A program made the translations under genes and the position numbers. Source: Oscillospiraceae bacterium (lineage in GTDB: Bacteria > Bacillota > Clostridia > Oscillospirales > Oscillospiraceae). Taken from it: a stretch of 64,000 nucleotides of DNA. Location of the stretch: positions 38,203-102,202 of the forward strand of contig CAJTFN010000016.1 of the NCBI GenBank assembly GCA_910575815.1. The letters run 5' to 3'. Positions 34,190 through 41,523 of this stretch are shown here, one piece after another. Position 1 is the stretch's first letter. Each line of letters starts with the position of its first letter. The notes below the pieces were generated by a model that had not been told where the DNA came from, did not search any database, and was given only the letters and a program-made list of their open reading frames with translations.

Positions 34190-35494
34190 TTAGCCGGCAT
34201 TTGCGGCTCGGCGGGCTTTTGCCCTCTCAAGGAAAGGGAGAAGGGTCGTTTCGAGAAACCGTTCCGCTGCAACGGTCCGGATTTTTCCTCTCTGCCCGGC
34301 GTTGACCACATCGTCAACGCCCTTGCCGCAGTTGTTTGGCCAGGTCAGGTAGTACGTCTCATATCCATCTTCAAGAAGAGCTTTCCCCAGGTTCGCGGAG
34401 TGCTCGGCCACGGGCGGGTTCCGGCGGGAGTCAGCGTCGAAGACGATGTACACCCGGGAGGTGTTCTCACCGTCATCAGCCAGTTCTTTCAATACCGGGA
34501 AAATCTGCCGCCAGTTTCCAACGCCGCGGATATTCAAGGTCAGGTACCCCATCTTGGAGAGCTGAAGCGCCTTAAACTTTCCCTCCGTTACCGCAATACC
34601 CTGGATGGGAACGTCGGAGAACAGGGGAGGGACCACATCCACGATAGAGCCCTGGCTCACGCCATACTTACATTCATCCGGGTTCCGCAAACAAATTCCC
34701 TCAGAAGAGAAGGGCATGTAGCGCATGTTTTTGGCCATGGAGTCCGGCAGCCGGAGCTCGATGCCATTAACTAGGCCATCCTTGTCGTGGTTCAGGATAC
34801 CAAGGGCGCCAGGGCATCCGACGAAGGAAAGCTTCTCTTCCTTGACGTTCCAGTAGAAGCCAGGGATACCAAGCAGCCGGGAATATAACTCGCTTGCACC
34901 ATGTGCCGAAAGCTGTTCCCGGAATTTCTTCCAGAATTCATCATCTTTGCTGGACGGGAAACGGAAGAAGTAAGGAAATTCCATCGGATGGACACTGCGT
35001 CTCCCCTGGAGAGATTTCACCCAGAGCGGGGAGAGAGGGGAGGCGGCCGCGAAGCAGGAGTATGCCATATCAACATCTTCCGGCGAAGGATTTGGGTCGA
35101 AAGAAACCTTGTCCGCGACAGGGATGGGTGCCGCCGGTTTCAATAGGGACTTTACTCCCTTTTGCCGAAGGGTGAGAGGAGGCGCTTCCGTAATGCGGGA
35201 AACGGAACTGCCCCGGTGGTCATATAGGTAGCGAAGGGTTTTGGCGAAGGACCAGCCGTTTTTCTCCATAATCAGGGAGTACACACCGGAGCCGCTCTTT
35301 CCGCAGACAAAGCACTTCCAGCAGTTCTTCGACAGGTTGAAGCCGAAGTTGCCCAGCTTATGGTCCTCATGGAAGGGGCAGAGCGCCTGCAGCTGGTTGC
35401 CTTCTGCATAGAACTTGATGTCAGGCAGGCCAACCTGCAGGAGAACGTCGGCGGGATAGCCGTCTAAGGTGTTCTTCATTTCATAAGTTGTCAT
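34190..35494 (-). CDS. DNA primase (CHC2 zinc finger, Toprim)
   Basis: 434 aa. CHC2-type zinc finger with C39, H42, C61 and C64 (CPFHEDH, CFVCG). Toprim-like region about 300-380: IAVTEGKFKAL supplies the catalytic Glu, and VYIVFDADS the metal-binding DxD. Synthesises RNA primers for replication. No helicase domain, so a separate helicase is expected. Resembles plasmid/phage DnaG-like primases. CAAGGAGG before the ATG; own promoter. Confidence 0.9.
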   Translation of the reverse strand: MTTYEMKNTLDGYPADVLLQVGLPDIKFYAEGNQLQALCPFHEDHKLGNFGFNLSKNCWKCFVCGKSGSGVYSLIMEKNGWSFAKTLRYLYDHRGSSVSRITEAPPLTLRQKGVKSLLKPAAPIPVADKVSFDPNPSPEDVDMAYSCFAAASPLSPLWVKSLQGRRSVHPMEFPYFFRFPSSKDDEFWKKFREQLSAHGASELYSRLLGIPGFYWNVKEEKLSFVGCPGALGILNHDKDGLVNGIELRLPDSMAKNMRYMPFSSEGICLRNPDECKYGVSQGSIVDVVPPLFSDVPIQGIAVTEGKFKALQLSKMGYLTLNIRGVGNWRQIFPVLKELADDGENTSRVYIVFDADSRRNPPVAEHSANLGKALLEDGYETYYLTWPNNCGKGVDDVVNAGQRGKIRTVAAERFLETTLLPFLERAKARRAANAG

Positions 35495-35546
35495 AAGAAA
35501 ACCTCCTTGATATAATGCTGTAGAGCCTGGTTTGTTATTTGGTGGG

Positions 35547-35575
35547 ATTGTATGCGGGTTTTCGGAAAATGATTT
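35547..35575 (-). promoter_or_regulatory. element promoter AAATCA-n14-GCATACAAT
   Basis: 53 nt upstream of the primase gene; flanks inverted-repeat copy 4. Confidence 0.7.
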
Positions 35576-35702
35576 TGACTTAACAAGAAGAAGCTGGCAG
35601 GCATTTTCCTTGTCGGAGGGGGTCCGACACGGTTAACGGAGCAATGTCGGGCAGAAGGACGACAGCCTCAACTCATAGCTGTTTTCCTTTTGCCAAACCA
35701 GT
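35571..35702. repeat. intergenic inverted-repeat element, copy 4
   Basis: Outer arms GATTTTGACTTAACAAGAAG and CTTTTGCCAAACCAG; inner arms TCCGACAC and ATGTCGGG. Between divergent promoters. Confidence 0.6.
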
Positions 35703-35707
35703 TCCCG

Positions 35708-35736
35708 TGATGGAACAAGACTAGCCTGCATACAAC
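35708..35736 (+). promoter_or_regulatory. element promoter TGATGG-n14-GCATACAAC
   Basis: 29 nt upstream of the gene at 35765. Its CCGTGATGGAAC context is nearly repeated at 43610. Confidence 0.65.
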
Positions 35737-35764
35737 GAGACAAGCAAAATAGGGGGTTGTGAAT

Positions 35765-36355
35765 ATGAGGCTAATTTATCGTTTTGAGGTCCTGTTTGAT
35801 GGAGAACCCCAGGGCGTTGGTCTGTCCCACGCTTTGGATGATATGGGCATCACAGATGCCGAGGTCGCTGGGTCGACCAAGTTGCTTGATTCGTTGCCTT
35901 GCCCAGAGTTGGATGAGCCGGCTTCATTCTGGTTCACGGAGGAGGGACTCCAGATATTTGAGGCATCTATCAATTATTTCAACGGCAAAATCGCGTTTCA
36001 CAATTGGAGCCTGGTCGGGGCTTTCATGCCGGCTCCCGGGGAGGAAGGCGCTTGGTTCAAAGAGGGGGAGGTCATATACAAGGATAGATTCCAGCTCGCC
36101 CTTCCCGAAGAAGGTGTGCGGGACTTGGTATCGTGCGACAGCATCACATTCGACGAAATCGCCAATGTGGATACCTTTCGAAAAACCTCCAGGAATGCTG
36201 CCATGCTTGCGTTCCAGCGGGAAATCAACAAGCTGGCTTTCGACGCGCCGTCTTCCGCCTTGAAGGAACTCGGAGAACGCATCATAGGCGCGTATTCCGA
36301 CGGCCCCTTGTGCGGGCAGGAGTTCGATGCTCTTCATGTGCCAGGTCTGGCATAA
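35765..36355 (+). CDS. hypothetical protein, 196 aa
   Basis: ATG 35765 with AGGGGG 8 nt upstream. Acidic soluble protein, alpha/beta; no recognised motif. Divergent from the primase across inverted-repeat copy 4. Confidence 0.7.
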   Translation: MRLIYRFEVLFDGEPQGVGLSHALDDMGITDAEVAGSTKLLDSLPCPELDEPASFWFTEEGLQIFEASINYFNGKIAFHNWSLVGAFMPAPGEEGAWFKEGEVIYKDRFQLALPEEGVRDLVSCDSITFDEIANVDTFRKTSRNAAMLAFQREINKLAFDAPSSALKELGERIIGAYSDGPLCGQEFDALHVPGLA

Positions 36356-36407
36356 GAACCCTGAGCTGGTCGAAGCAATGGGTTATGCGTACTTTTATTG
36401 ACAGTGA

Positions 36408-36436
36408 AAAGGACCACCCTGCCAGGGTGGTCCTTT
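36408..36436. terminator. bidirectional terminator
   Basis: AAAGGACCACCCT / AGGGTGGTCCTTT stem between convergent genes. Confidence 0.85.
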
Positions 36437-36443
36437 CCATTGT

Positions 36444-36662
36444 TCACTCGTCCCTCCAAATATTGCAGAAGAAGTCCTCCGGCCCGAACGCGATGCCAGC
36501 ATAGTGCTCGAAAATCACCTCATCGGGGATTTCCGTGCTGTCGGCCAGTTCGCCATAAGAGGGGTCGTCCCTCGTCTCCGCCACATAGTTCTGTTTGAGT
36601 TCGTTCAGTTCCTCGCGGGTCAGCTCCTCGACGGAGCGGAATGCAGTATTAACAGCAGCCAT
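36444..36662 (-). CDS. hypothetical protein, 72 aa
   Basis: ATG 36662 with AAGGAGG upstream. Acidic helical small protein (VEELTREELNELKQNYV), no family recognised. Last gene of a three-gene minus-strand operon led by the 335-aa gene. Confidence 0.65.
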   Translation of the reverse strand: MAAVNTAFRSVEELTREELNELKQNYVAETRDDPSYGELADSTEIPDEVIFEHYAGIAFGPEDFFCNIWRDE

Positions 36663-36675
36663 TTTTATATCCTCC

Positions 36676-36861
36676 TTAGATGTCGGCCACATACAGTGCC
36701 TTTTCTTTGTAATTTGCCTTGACGCGCCAGTCATAATGCTCGCGTTCAAGTATCTCGTTGATGGCTTTTGCCCAACGGTAGACAGTCGAGCGGGAACACC
36801 GGCTCAGGCCGATGCAACCGCTGAGCGACAACTCTGAAATCGCGGTCTGATAGTCGTTCAT
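36676..36861 (-). CDS. small putative HTH protein, 61 aa
   Basis: GGGGGAAAG precedes the ATG. The stretch LSLSGCIGLSRCSRSTVYRWAKAINEIL could form a helix-turn-helix (turn then STVYRW recognition helix). Weak assignment. 13-16 nt from both neighbours in the operon. Confidence 0.55.
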   Translation of the reverse strand: MNDYQTAISELSLSGCIGLSRCSRSTVYRWAKAINEILEREHYDWRVKANYKEKALYVADI

Positions 36862-36876
36862 ATGCCGCTTTCCCCC

Positions 36877-37884
36877 TTAGAATTCGTAGCTGACTGTTAC
36901 GCGTCTCTCAGCCTCGCCAATCTCGTAGCTGCCAGCCTCAATAGCTTCCTGGAGTCCATAGCCCAGATTATCCAGGATGCCGCAGGTGGACAGTTCATCG
37001 CCGTAGAAGCCGCCGCAGGATTCCTCCTCCGCCCAGTCTGGGGTTTTGCCATCGGTGGAGAGGTCCTTGAACAGCTCGTACCAGTAGACATTATCGGTGA
37101 GATACTGGTCATACAGTTGTACCTCGTCGGCCATGACTTCGGCAGCCCGGGTACGCCAGGTATCGTCCGTCAGGGGACAGGTCTTGTAGCTCCAGGTGCT
37201 GGCGCCGCCCTCATGGGGGTACTCCACCTTGATGCGCTGGCCATTCTCGTCCAGCACATAGGCGACGAGTTCGCTCATGGTCTTCTCCTTGAGCATGATA
37301 ATCCAGCCAACCTGGCTGGAATCCCAGCGGTCCGCATATTGCCCAGTACGGGCGCCACAGCTCATGGTGATGCCGGAATGGTCATACAACCAAAGGGGTA
37401 TCCATTCGGCGTGGGGTTCCATCAGAGTCATGCAGTGTCCAACGGTCATGACGTCCAACAGGGTCTGAGCTACTCCGGCCCGGGCAACACCTTTGTATTC
37501 CAGGCTCTCGTAGGGGTCACTGATTCCGATAGCGGTCCGCCACTGCACGGTCTCATAGATGTCGGTCAGCTCCGGGTTCTCCTGGTTCTTCTGGAGGCGG
37601 ATTCCAGTGAGCTTTCCAGTTTCCGCAGCTGCCAAAACCTCGTCCTCGCCCACGTTGTCGCGAACGAGACGCTGCCAGAACTCCTCCATACTCAGGCCCT
37701 TGGTGACATTGGTGTCGCCCAAGGGATGCTGGGGGTGCCAGCAGGCCATGGTGGTCAGACTGTTATCGGGGTCCCACTCGCGGGGATTTTCGGGATGCGT
37801 ATCCTGGCGGATGTGCAGGCAGTAACGTTCTCCTTCGTGCTCCCACTTAATAGTTTGGTTATCATGCAGCCAGATTTTCTCCAT
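36877..37884 (-). CDS. hypothetical protein, 335 aa
   Basis: First gene of the operon. N-terminal part includes NPREWDPDNSLTTMACWHPQHPLGD, a pattern I associate with uncharacterised proteins on Clostridia mobile elements; no catalytic motif identified. Very acidic C-terminus. GAGGG precedes the ATG. The preceding Cys-rich peptide frame runs into this gene's start. Confidence 0.65.
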   Translation of the reverse strand: MEKIWLHDNQTIKWEHEGERYCLHIRQDTHPENPREWDPDNSLTTMACWHPQHPLGDTNVTKGLSMEEFWQRLVRDNVGEDEVLAAAETGKLTGIRLQKNQENPELTDIYETVQWRTAIGISDPYESLEYKGVARAGVAQTLLDVMTVGHCMTLMEPHAEWIPLWLYDHSGITMSCGARTGQYADRWDSSQVGWIIMLKEKTMSELVAYVLDENGQRIKVEYPHEGGASTWSYKTCPLTDDTWRTRAAEVMADEVQLYDQYLTDNVYWYELFKDLSTDGKTPDWAEEESCGGFYGDELSTCGILDNLGYGLQEAIEAGSYEIGEAERRVTVSYEF

Positions 37885-38170
37885 TTGAAATAACCCTCCT
37901 CATAGAAATATTGCCTTGTTCTATGCGAACGGGGGAAAATTTATTCTGATGAAATACGTTCTTCGGAATATACATATAATATATGTAGAAGGAGGGAACC
38001 TCCGATATGAGAATCTGCCAAATTTGATATATCGAGTGCCGTACGGCACATGCACTTCCACCCGTTACCACGTCGACAATAACAATTGCAGAATCGGCAA
38101 TACAGGCTAAGCATCCGGCCGCACAAATTGCAGCACATTTAATGCCTCTGGGTTCGTTAGCTTCGTTCAC
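37862..38170 (-). CDS. Cys-rich RiPP-like precursor peptide 2 (3' end possibly altered)
   Basis: GTG 38170 with AAGGAGG upstream, 20 nt after peptide 1. The N-terminal 45 residues hold C-x3-C-x3-C-x2-C then IADSAIVIVDVVTGGS, closely matching peptide 1. The frame runs on through the promoter and start of the next gene to 37862 (102 aa), so the original stop is probably lost and the natural peptide would be about 45-50 aa. Candidate thioether-bridged or otherwise modified peptide; no maturase is adjacent except a remnant at 38540. Confidence 0.5.
   Translation of the reverse strand: MNEANEPRGIKCAAICAAGCLACIADSAIVIVDVVTGGSACAVRHSIYQIWQILISEVPSFYIYYMYIPKNVFHQNKFSPVRIEQGNISMRRVISNGENLAA
37918..37946 (-). 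promoter_or_regulatory. element promoter GAATAA-n14-GCATAGAAC
   Basis: 34 nt upstream of the 335-aa gene, inside the extended frame of peptide 2. Confidence 0.65.
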
Positions 38171-38190
38171 GTGTTTCCCTCCTTAATGGT

Positions 38191-38349
38191 TTAGTCCTGG
38201 GGCCGCTGAGTCAGCCCTGTCGTAAGCGACACCCCTCCAGTTGCTGCATCGGTAATAATAACCGGACCATCTGCGATGCAGGCAAAGCAACCAGAGCCAC
38301 ATACAGCAACACACGTGGCACCGCAGACAACCACCCTGCTTTCTTTCAT
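38191..38349 (-). CDS. Cys-rich RiPP-like precursor peptide 1, 52 aa
   Basis: ATG 38349 with AAAGGAG 8 nt upstream. Five Cys in C9-x3-C13-x3-C17-x3-C21-x2-C24, followed by IADGPVIITDAATGG. The shared block with peptide 2 (C-x3-C-x2-CIAD...TGG) shows two paralogs of one family. A regular Cys ladder with Gly/Ala spacers resembles sactipeptide/ranthipeptide precursors made by radical SAM enzymes. A metal-binding or bacteriocin-like peptide without maturation is the alternative. Confidence 0.6.
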   Translation of the reverse strand: MKESRVVVCGATCVAVCGSGCFACIADGPVIITDAATGGVSLTTGLTQRPQD

Positions 38350-38365
38350 GGATAACTCCTTTCCC

Positions 38366-38394
38366 CCAGTATGCAACAAGAAAAATTCAATTAG
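38366..38394 (-). promoter_or_regulatory. element-type promoter, GCATACTGG box
   Basis: TTGAATTTTT precedes TTGCATACTGG, 17 nt upstream of peptide 1. An AATTAGT / ACTAATT inverted repeat lies just upstream. Confidence 0.5.
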
Positions 38395-38539
38395 TCTGCA
38401 AACGGACAACTAATTCTTCCACTCATAGTGTGTTTTATAGATGGGCAACTATGGCAATGTTTTTTGTTTTGGCACCTAAGGCAACTCGCTGCCTCAATTT
38501 CGGGGGCCTGCCATAGCGATTTAAGGTCAGCAACAATAG

Positions 38540-38692
38540 AAGGTTATTGATTATATTCAAGAAATAAGCAGTGGCAACATACAGATTGTAATTAAAACGA
38601 ATGGGGTTCGCTTGAAATATGATACATTATTATTAGAGAATTTAAAGAGTAGAAATATCATATTGAGAATTATCATTGCATCGGAAACATAA
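38540..38692 (+). pseudogene. radical-SAM-like enzyme fragment
   Basis: 50 codons open after a TAG with no start: VIDYIQEISSGNIQIVIKTN, then GVRL...LLLENLKSRNIILRI. The IxTNGxxL strand followed by an LK-x-RNIxLRI strand is characteristic of the radical-SAM TIM barrel after the GGEP motif. AT-rich like the flanking 38350-38690 stretch. Probably the remains of a maturase deleted around the Cys-rich peptide genes. The other 190 nt of this gap hold no gene that I can see. Confidence 0.5.
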
Positions 38693-39365
38693 ACAAAGAT
38701 GAATTTGCTTCGAAAATCTCTGTGTAGGCAAGGTTCACCGGGCAGAACGCACAAGCATCCGGCTCGCAGTGGCCCCGCGAGGCTTCCTGCTGACAGTATT
38801 TCCCAAACAACTCCTGGAATGTTTGCATTTCTTTTGAGGACAAGTTCGGTTGAGAAGGCAAAGCTTTAATAACCGCTTCTCCAGCCAAATCCACCCAGGA
38901 AATACTCCGAAGCAGCACGCGGTCCGCAATCAGAACATCGCCTACTTTAATGGCTCTCACTTGGTATGCGGCATCATTCATCGCCTTCCGAAATTCCAGC
39001 TTGGCGCCAGGGATGTAGTCAAGGACATCACCATTCCTGGTGGGGTTCTGAGGAACCTTCACTGGCTTGCCGTCCATGTAGAGGGTGCCAACCGTGGTTA
39101 GAGTTCCGTCGGAAACATCAGAGTTCGGTTTATCGAAGGCGGGCCGGAAACCCACATCCACGTACCGATACATTGCATCGAAGATGAACCAGTTGAGGGC
39201 CGAGGAATATCCCCGGGCTGCGCGAGGCGACGAGTCGCCTGGGTCTCCATTTTTACACCAGGAGAACATCTTTTCCCAGTGCATAATGCTGTTACTGCCA
39301 CCGGTGGCATCCACCAGTGCATCGTATTCCCTGCAGGTAGGAAGACGCATGTTCAGAATATTCAT
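38673..39365 (-). CDS. C-type-lectin/FGE-fold-like protein A
   Basis: 230 aa from the ATG at 39365 (GGGAGG upstream). MRLPTCREYDALV..., SIMHWEKMFSWCKN and YVDVGFRPAF give the R-LPT...W...SW...GFRP skeleton of FGE-sulfatase/C-type-lectin folds (as in some phage receptor-binding and DGR target proteins). C-terminal Cys cluster (C-E-P-D-A-C-x2-C). Paralog of the protein at 39610-40434; catalytic Cys pair of true FGE not seen, so more likely a binding fold. Confidence 0.55.
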   Translation of the reverse strand: MNILNMRLPTCREYDALVDATGGSNSIMHWEKMFSWCKNGDPGDSSPRAARGYSSALNWFIFDAMYRYVDVGFRPAFDKPNSDVSDGTLTTVGTLYMDGKPVKVPQNPTRNGDVLDYIPGAKLEFRKAMNDAAYQVRAIKVGDVLIADRVLLRSISWVDLAGEAVIKALPSQPNLSSKEMQTFQELFGKYCQQEASRGHCEPDACAFCPVNLAYTEIFEANSSLFMFPMQ

Positions 39366-39440
39366 CAAAAACCTCCCTTAATTTCTCCCCACGCCTAAAG
39401 GCGGGGGCAACAACTACTGTCCCAGGTATTTGCGCTTGGT

Positions 39441-39617
39441 TTAACTTTTAGGCTCTTTCCGCTTGCGGATGCGCCGGAGAAGGTCGCGCACTCCCATGTT
39501 ATACGCACTATGCAGCGCTGCACAAATTTTGTCATCGACGGCCGTACAGAGTCCTCCTGCTGGCAAACAGTTCCCATTGTCCGAATGCCTCATGGGGCAA
39601 AATTTACGCTCAACCAT
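39441..39617 (-). CDS. small Cys-containing protein, 58 aa
   Basis: ATG 39617 overlaps the upstream lectin-like gene's stop by 8 nt in another frame; GGAGAGG upstream. Starts MVERKFCPMRHSDNGNCLPA, four Cys, and a basic tail (RRIRKRKEPKS). No family recognised. It sits between the two paralogs, as a likely cotranscribed small gene. Confidence 0.55.
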   Translation of the reverse strand: MVERKFCPMRHSDNGNCLPAGGLCTAVDDKICAALHSAYNMGVRDLLRRIRKRKEPKS

Positions 39618-40434
39618 GGAAACCCTGCCTCTCCAAATCCTCCCAGGAAATGTAAGTGAGCAACACTTGGTCCGCAACCAGGATGTTCCCAACCTTGATG
39701 GCGGAAACCTGGTAGGACGAGATGTCCAGCGGGTCCCCAAATTTCAGAGTGATACCAGGGGCCCAAGCAGGGATATCCCCACCTTCAAAGGAGCTTGTGG
39801 GAACTTTAACCGGGTGGCCATTCATGAAAAGAGTGGCCACCGCCGGGATGATGGAGCCATCGGGTATATTGCTGAACCCTCGACCCTCGAAAACAGGCCG
39901 GAATCCCACGCTGCTGCCACGATGCGTGTAGTAAGGATGGCAGTGGTCTCCAGGATGGAAACCTCCCCGGGCAGAGCGGAACGTTGGGCAGTCCGAATCT
40001 GTGTCCTGGCACCAAGACAGAACTTTATTCCAGTGCAAAATGGAGTTTTCGCCATTCACAGCCTTGACCGCCCGGGCCCATTCTTCGATGGTGGGGAGCC
40101 GAACGGCGTCGATGCAAATACGGGCCTTGTCCGTTAGAATCTCCCCCAGCATGGACCGGACGATTTCCTGCGGAGTTCCATGTCGTCCATTATCGTGGTA
40201 AATCTCACAGGGCTCGCCACTGATGTCGTCAATAACGTGCATGGCATACCCCCACTCCTTCCGAGGCAGATTGGCTCGCTCATCGATGAGAGAGACGGAG
40301 ATATCCGCCTGCGTTTCCGTATTGAGAACCAGGGTGAAATAGGGAGAACAGGCGTCCCCGTTAACCGTATAGGTGTCCCCGAGAGTGGCCAGCAATTCGG
40401 CAGCCAGGTCGGGCAGGTTTGTAGTCTTAATCAT
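39610..40434 (-). CDS. C-type-lectin/FGE-fold-like protein B
   Basis: 274 aa. An N-terminal 110-residue alpha/beta domain precedes VRLPTIEEWARAVKAV, SILHWNKVLSWCQD and SSVGFRPVFEG, the same skeleton as protein A, with YQVSAIKVGNILVADQVLL also shared. AGGAGG before the ATG. First gene of the operon B, 58-aa gene, A. Tandem duplication with loss of the N-terminal domain in A is apparent. Confidence 0.55.
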   Translation of the reverse strand: MIKTTNLPDLAAELLATLGDTYTVNGDACSPYFTLVLNTETQADISVSLIDERANLPRKEWGYAMHVIDDISGEPCEIYHDNGRHGTPQEIVRSMLGEILTDKARICIDAVRLPTIEEWARAVKAVNGENSILHWNKVLSWCQDTDSDCPTFRSARGGFHPGDHCHPYYTHRGSSVGFRPVFEGRGFSNIPDGSIIPAVATLFMNGHPVKVPTSSFEGGDIPAWAPGITLKFGDPLDISSYQVSAIKVGNILVADQVLLTYISWEDLERQGFHG

Positions 40435-40477
40435 GCGAAATTCCTCCTAAAATAGACTCCTTTAGTGGCTTGGCTGA

Positions 40478-40506
40478 GTAATATGCGGATTTCCAAAAAA
40501 CAATTC
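40478..40506 (-). promoter_or_regulatory. element promoter GAATTG-n14-GCATATTAC
   Basis: 44 nt upstream of the lectin-like operon; back-to-back with the + promoter at 40509. Confidence 0.7.
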
Positions 40507-40508
40507 AG

Positions 40509-40537
40509 GAATAGGATTGCCCTGGACGGCATACAAT
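40509..40537 (+). promoter_or_regulatory. element promoter GAATAG-n14-GCATACAAT
   Basis: Textbook match, 36 nt upstream of the GTG at 40573; used to choose that start. Confidence 0.8.
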
Positions 40538-40572
40538 TCAGGCAAAATTCACTTTTGAGGGGGCTGCACAAA

Positions 40573-40875
40573 GTGGGATACAAAAAATCAGCGAAAGACC
40601 TGGCGTTCGACCGGGAGCGGACCAAACTGCAGGCAGAAATCACCCAGCTGCGGGAGACTGTTCTTCTGCGAGACAAAACAATCCGCGCGCTCGCGGATGA
40701 ACTCCAGCACGAGAGGGGAGAGAATGAGAAGAAGCAGGAGCAAATTGAGCAACTGCTGGGTTTTCTGGACCTTGATACCGATGACATCCAGCTGCTCATT
40801 AAGGACGCCCAGCGCCGTAAGGAGTTGACGGATGGGTTGAAGTGGCTCCGGGAATTCCCTGGCAATATCCTCTAG
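40573..40875 (+). CDS. coiled-coil protein, 100 aa
   Basis: GTG 40573 with GAGGGGG upstream; earlier in-frame ATGs lie inside the promoter. A long coiled coil (about 10-60: RERTKLQAEITQLRETVLLR...) precedes a short C-terminal helix. No family recognised; possibly a scaffold or regulator. Confidence 0.6.
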   Translation: MGYKKSAKDLAFDRERTKLQAEITQLRETVLLRDKTIRALADELQHERGENEKKQEQIEQLLGFLDLDTDDIQLLIKDAQRRKELTDGLKWLREFPGNIL

Positions 40876-40882
40876 GAAAGGC

Positions 40883-40921
40883 AACATCCTCCGGCCATAT
40901 TGGACGGAGGATGTTCTTTTT
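40883..40921 (+). terminator. Rho-independent terminator
   Basis: AACATCCTCCG / CGGAGGATGTT stem then CTTTTT. Confidence 0.88.
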
Positions 40922-40925
40922 GGGC

Positions 40926-41045
40926 TCAGAAAATGCTTTGGGTGGCAGCAGTCATGCTGGCGAAGACGCCGGAAATGACGAGCTTCATGCCCAACAGCAG
41001 GATGGTGGTAGCGATAGCGTAGATGATGGTGATTTTCTTGCTCAT
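40926..41045 (-). CDS. membrane microprotein, 39 aa
   Basis: ATG 41045 with AAAAGGAG upstream. Starts MSKKITIIYAIATTILLLGM: a single transmembrane helix spans most of the length. No family recognised. Cotranscribed with the 58-aa basic gene 31 nt upstream. Confidence 0.6.
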   Translation of the reverse strand: MSKKITIIYAIATTILLLGMKLVISGVFASMTAATQSIF

Positions 41046-41076
41046 GATAATTCTCCTTTTATACTTTCTCCTGGAA

Positions 41077-41253
41077 TCAGGCTTCCGCGATGCGCTCGCG
41101 GGCGTCCCGCTTGGCGGTGGACCGAGAATATTTCTTCCGGTCGGGCACGGTCCGGGTAACAGGGTTCAGGCCGTACCAGGACCCACGCTGGGCCGCATTG
41201 TGCTCACGCTGAGCTTTCTTGCTCTGCTTGGCAAGAGGAATGAATTTCTCCAT
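41077..41253 (-). CDS. small basic protein, 58 aa
   Basis: ATG 41253 with GGGAGAG upstream and element promoter 30 nt before. Starts MEKFIPLAKQSKKAQREHNA; very basic with a Tyr-Gly-Leu-Asn-Pro-Val motif and an RDARERIAEA tail. A conserved-looking KxRREH(N/Y)xxxRGxWxGxNPVTRxxxxxKxYxR pattern suggests a real nucleic-acid-associated protein. Family not identified. Confidence 0.65.
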   Translation of the reverse strand: MEKFIPLAKQSKKAQREHNAAQRGSWYGLNPVTRTVPDRKKYSRSTAKRDARERIAEA

Positions 41254-41282
41254 AAGACACTCTCCCGTAAATCATTTGAGCT

Positions 41283-41311
41283 ATCTTATGCAAATGACAA
41301 GAGAACTATTA
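41283..41311 (-). promoter_or_regulatory. element promoter TAATAG-n14-GCATAAGAT
   Basis: 30 nt upstream of the 58-aa basic gene. Confidence 0.7.
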
Positions 41312-41402
41312 CGGCCATCCAGTGGAGCAGGCAACCGGCCTGTGTCGGACCTCGCGAGCCCATCAAAGCCAATCCTAGGGTCCTCTTTTGTCAAATCAAA
41401 GG
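41294..41402. repeat. intergenic inverted-repeat element, partial copy
   Basis: Right half only is clear: CTGTGTCGGACC (from 41340) and TTTTGTCAAATCAAAGG ending at 41402; weak left arm ATGACAAGAG. Between divergent promoters. Confidence 0.5.
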
Positions 41403-41445
41403 CTTCTTAAACACCACCGAGGCCGAACAGAAAAACAAAATTTCA

Positions 41446-41474
41446 GAATGGAATCTAAGCCATCCGCATATAAT
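41446..41474 (+). promoter_or_regulatory. element promoter GAATGG-n14-GCATATAAT
   Basis: Textbook match, 50 nt upstream of the macrodomain gene. Confidence 0.8.
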
Positions 41475-41523
41475 AGCCCCAGAATGATTCGGAAAGACTT
41501 TAGTTTCAAAGGAGATATGTGTC

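Noticed and set aside
38673..40434. Diversity-generating retroelement
   Set aside because: Lectin-like fold is suggestive, but no reverse transcriptase and no template/variable repeat pair was seen in the window.
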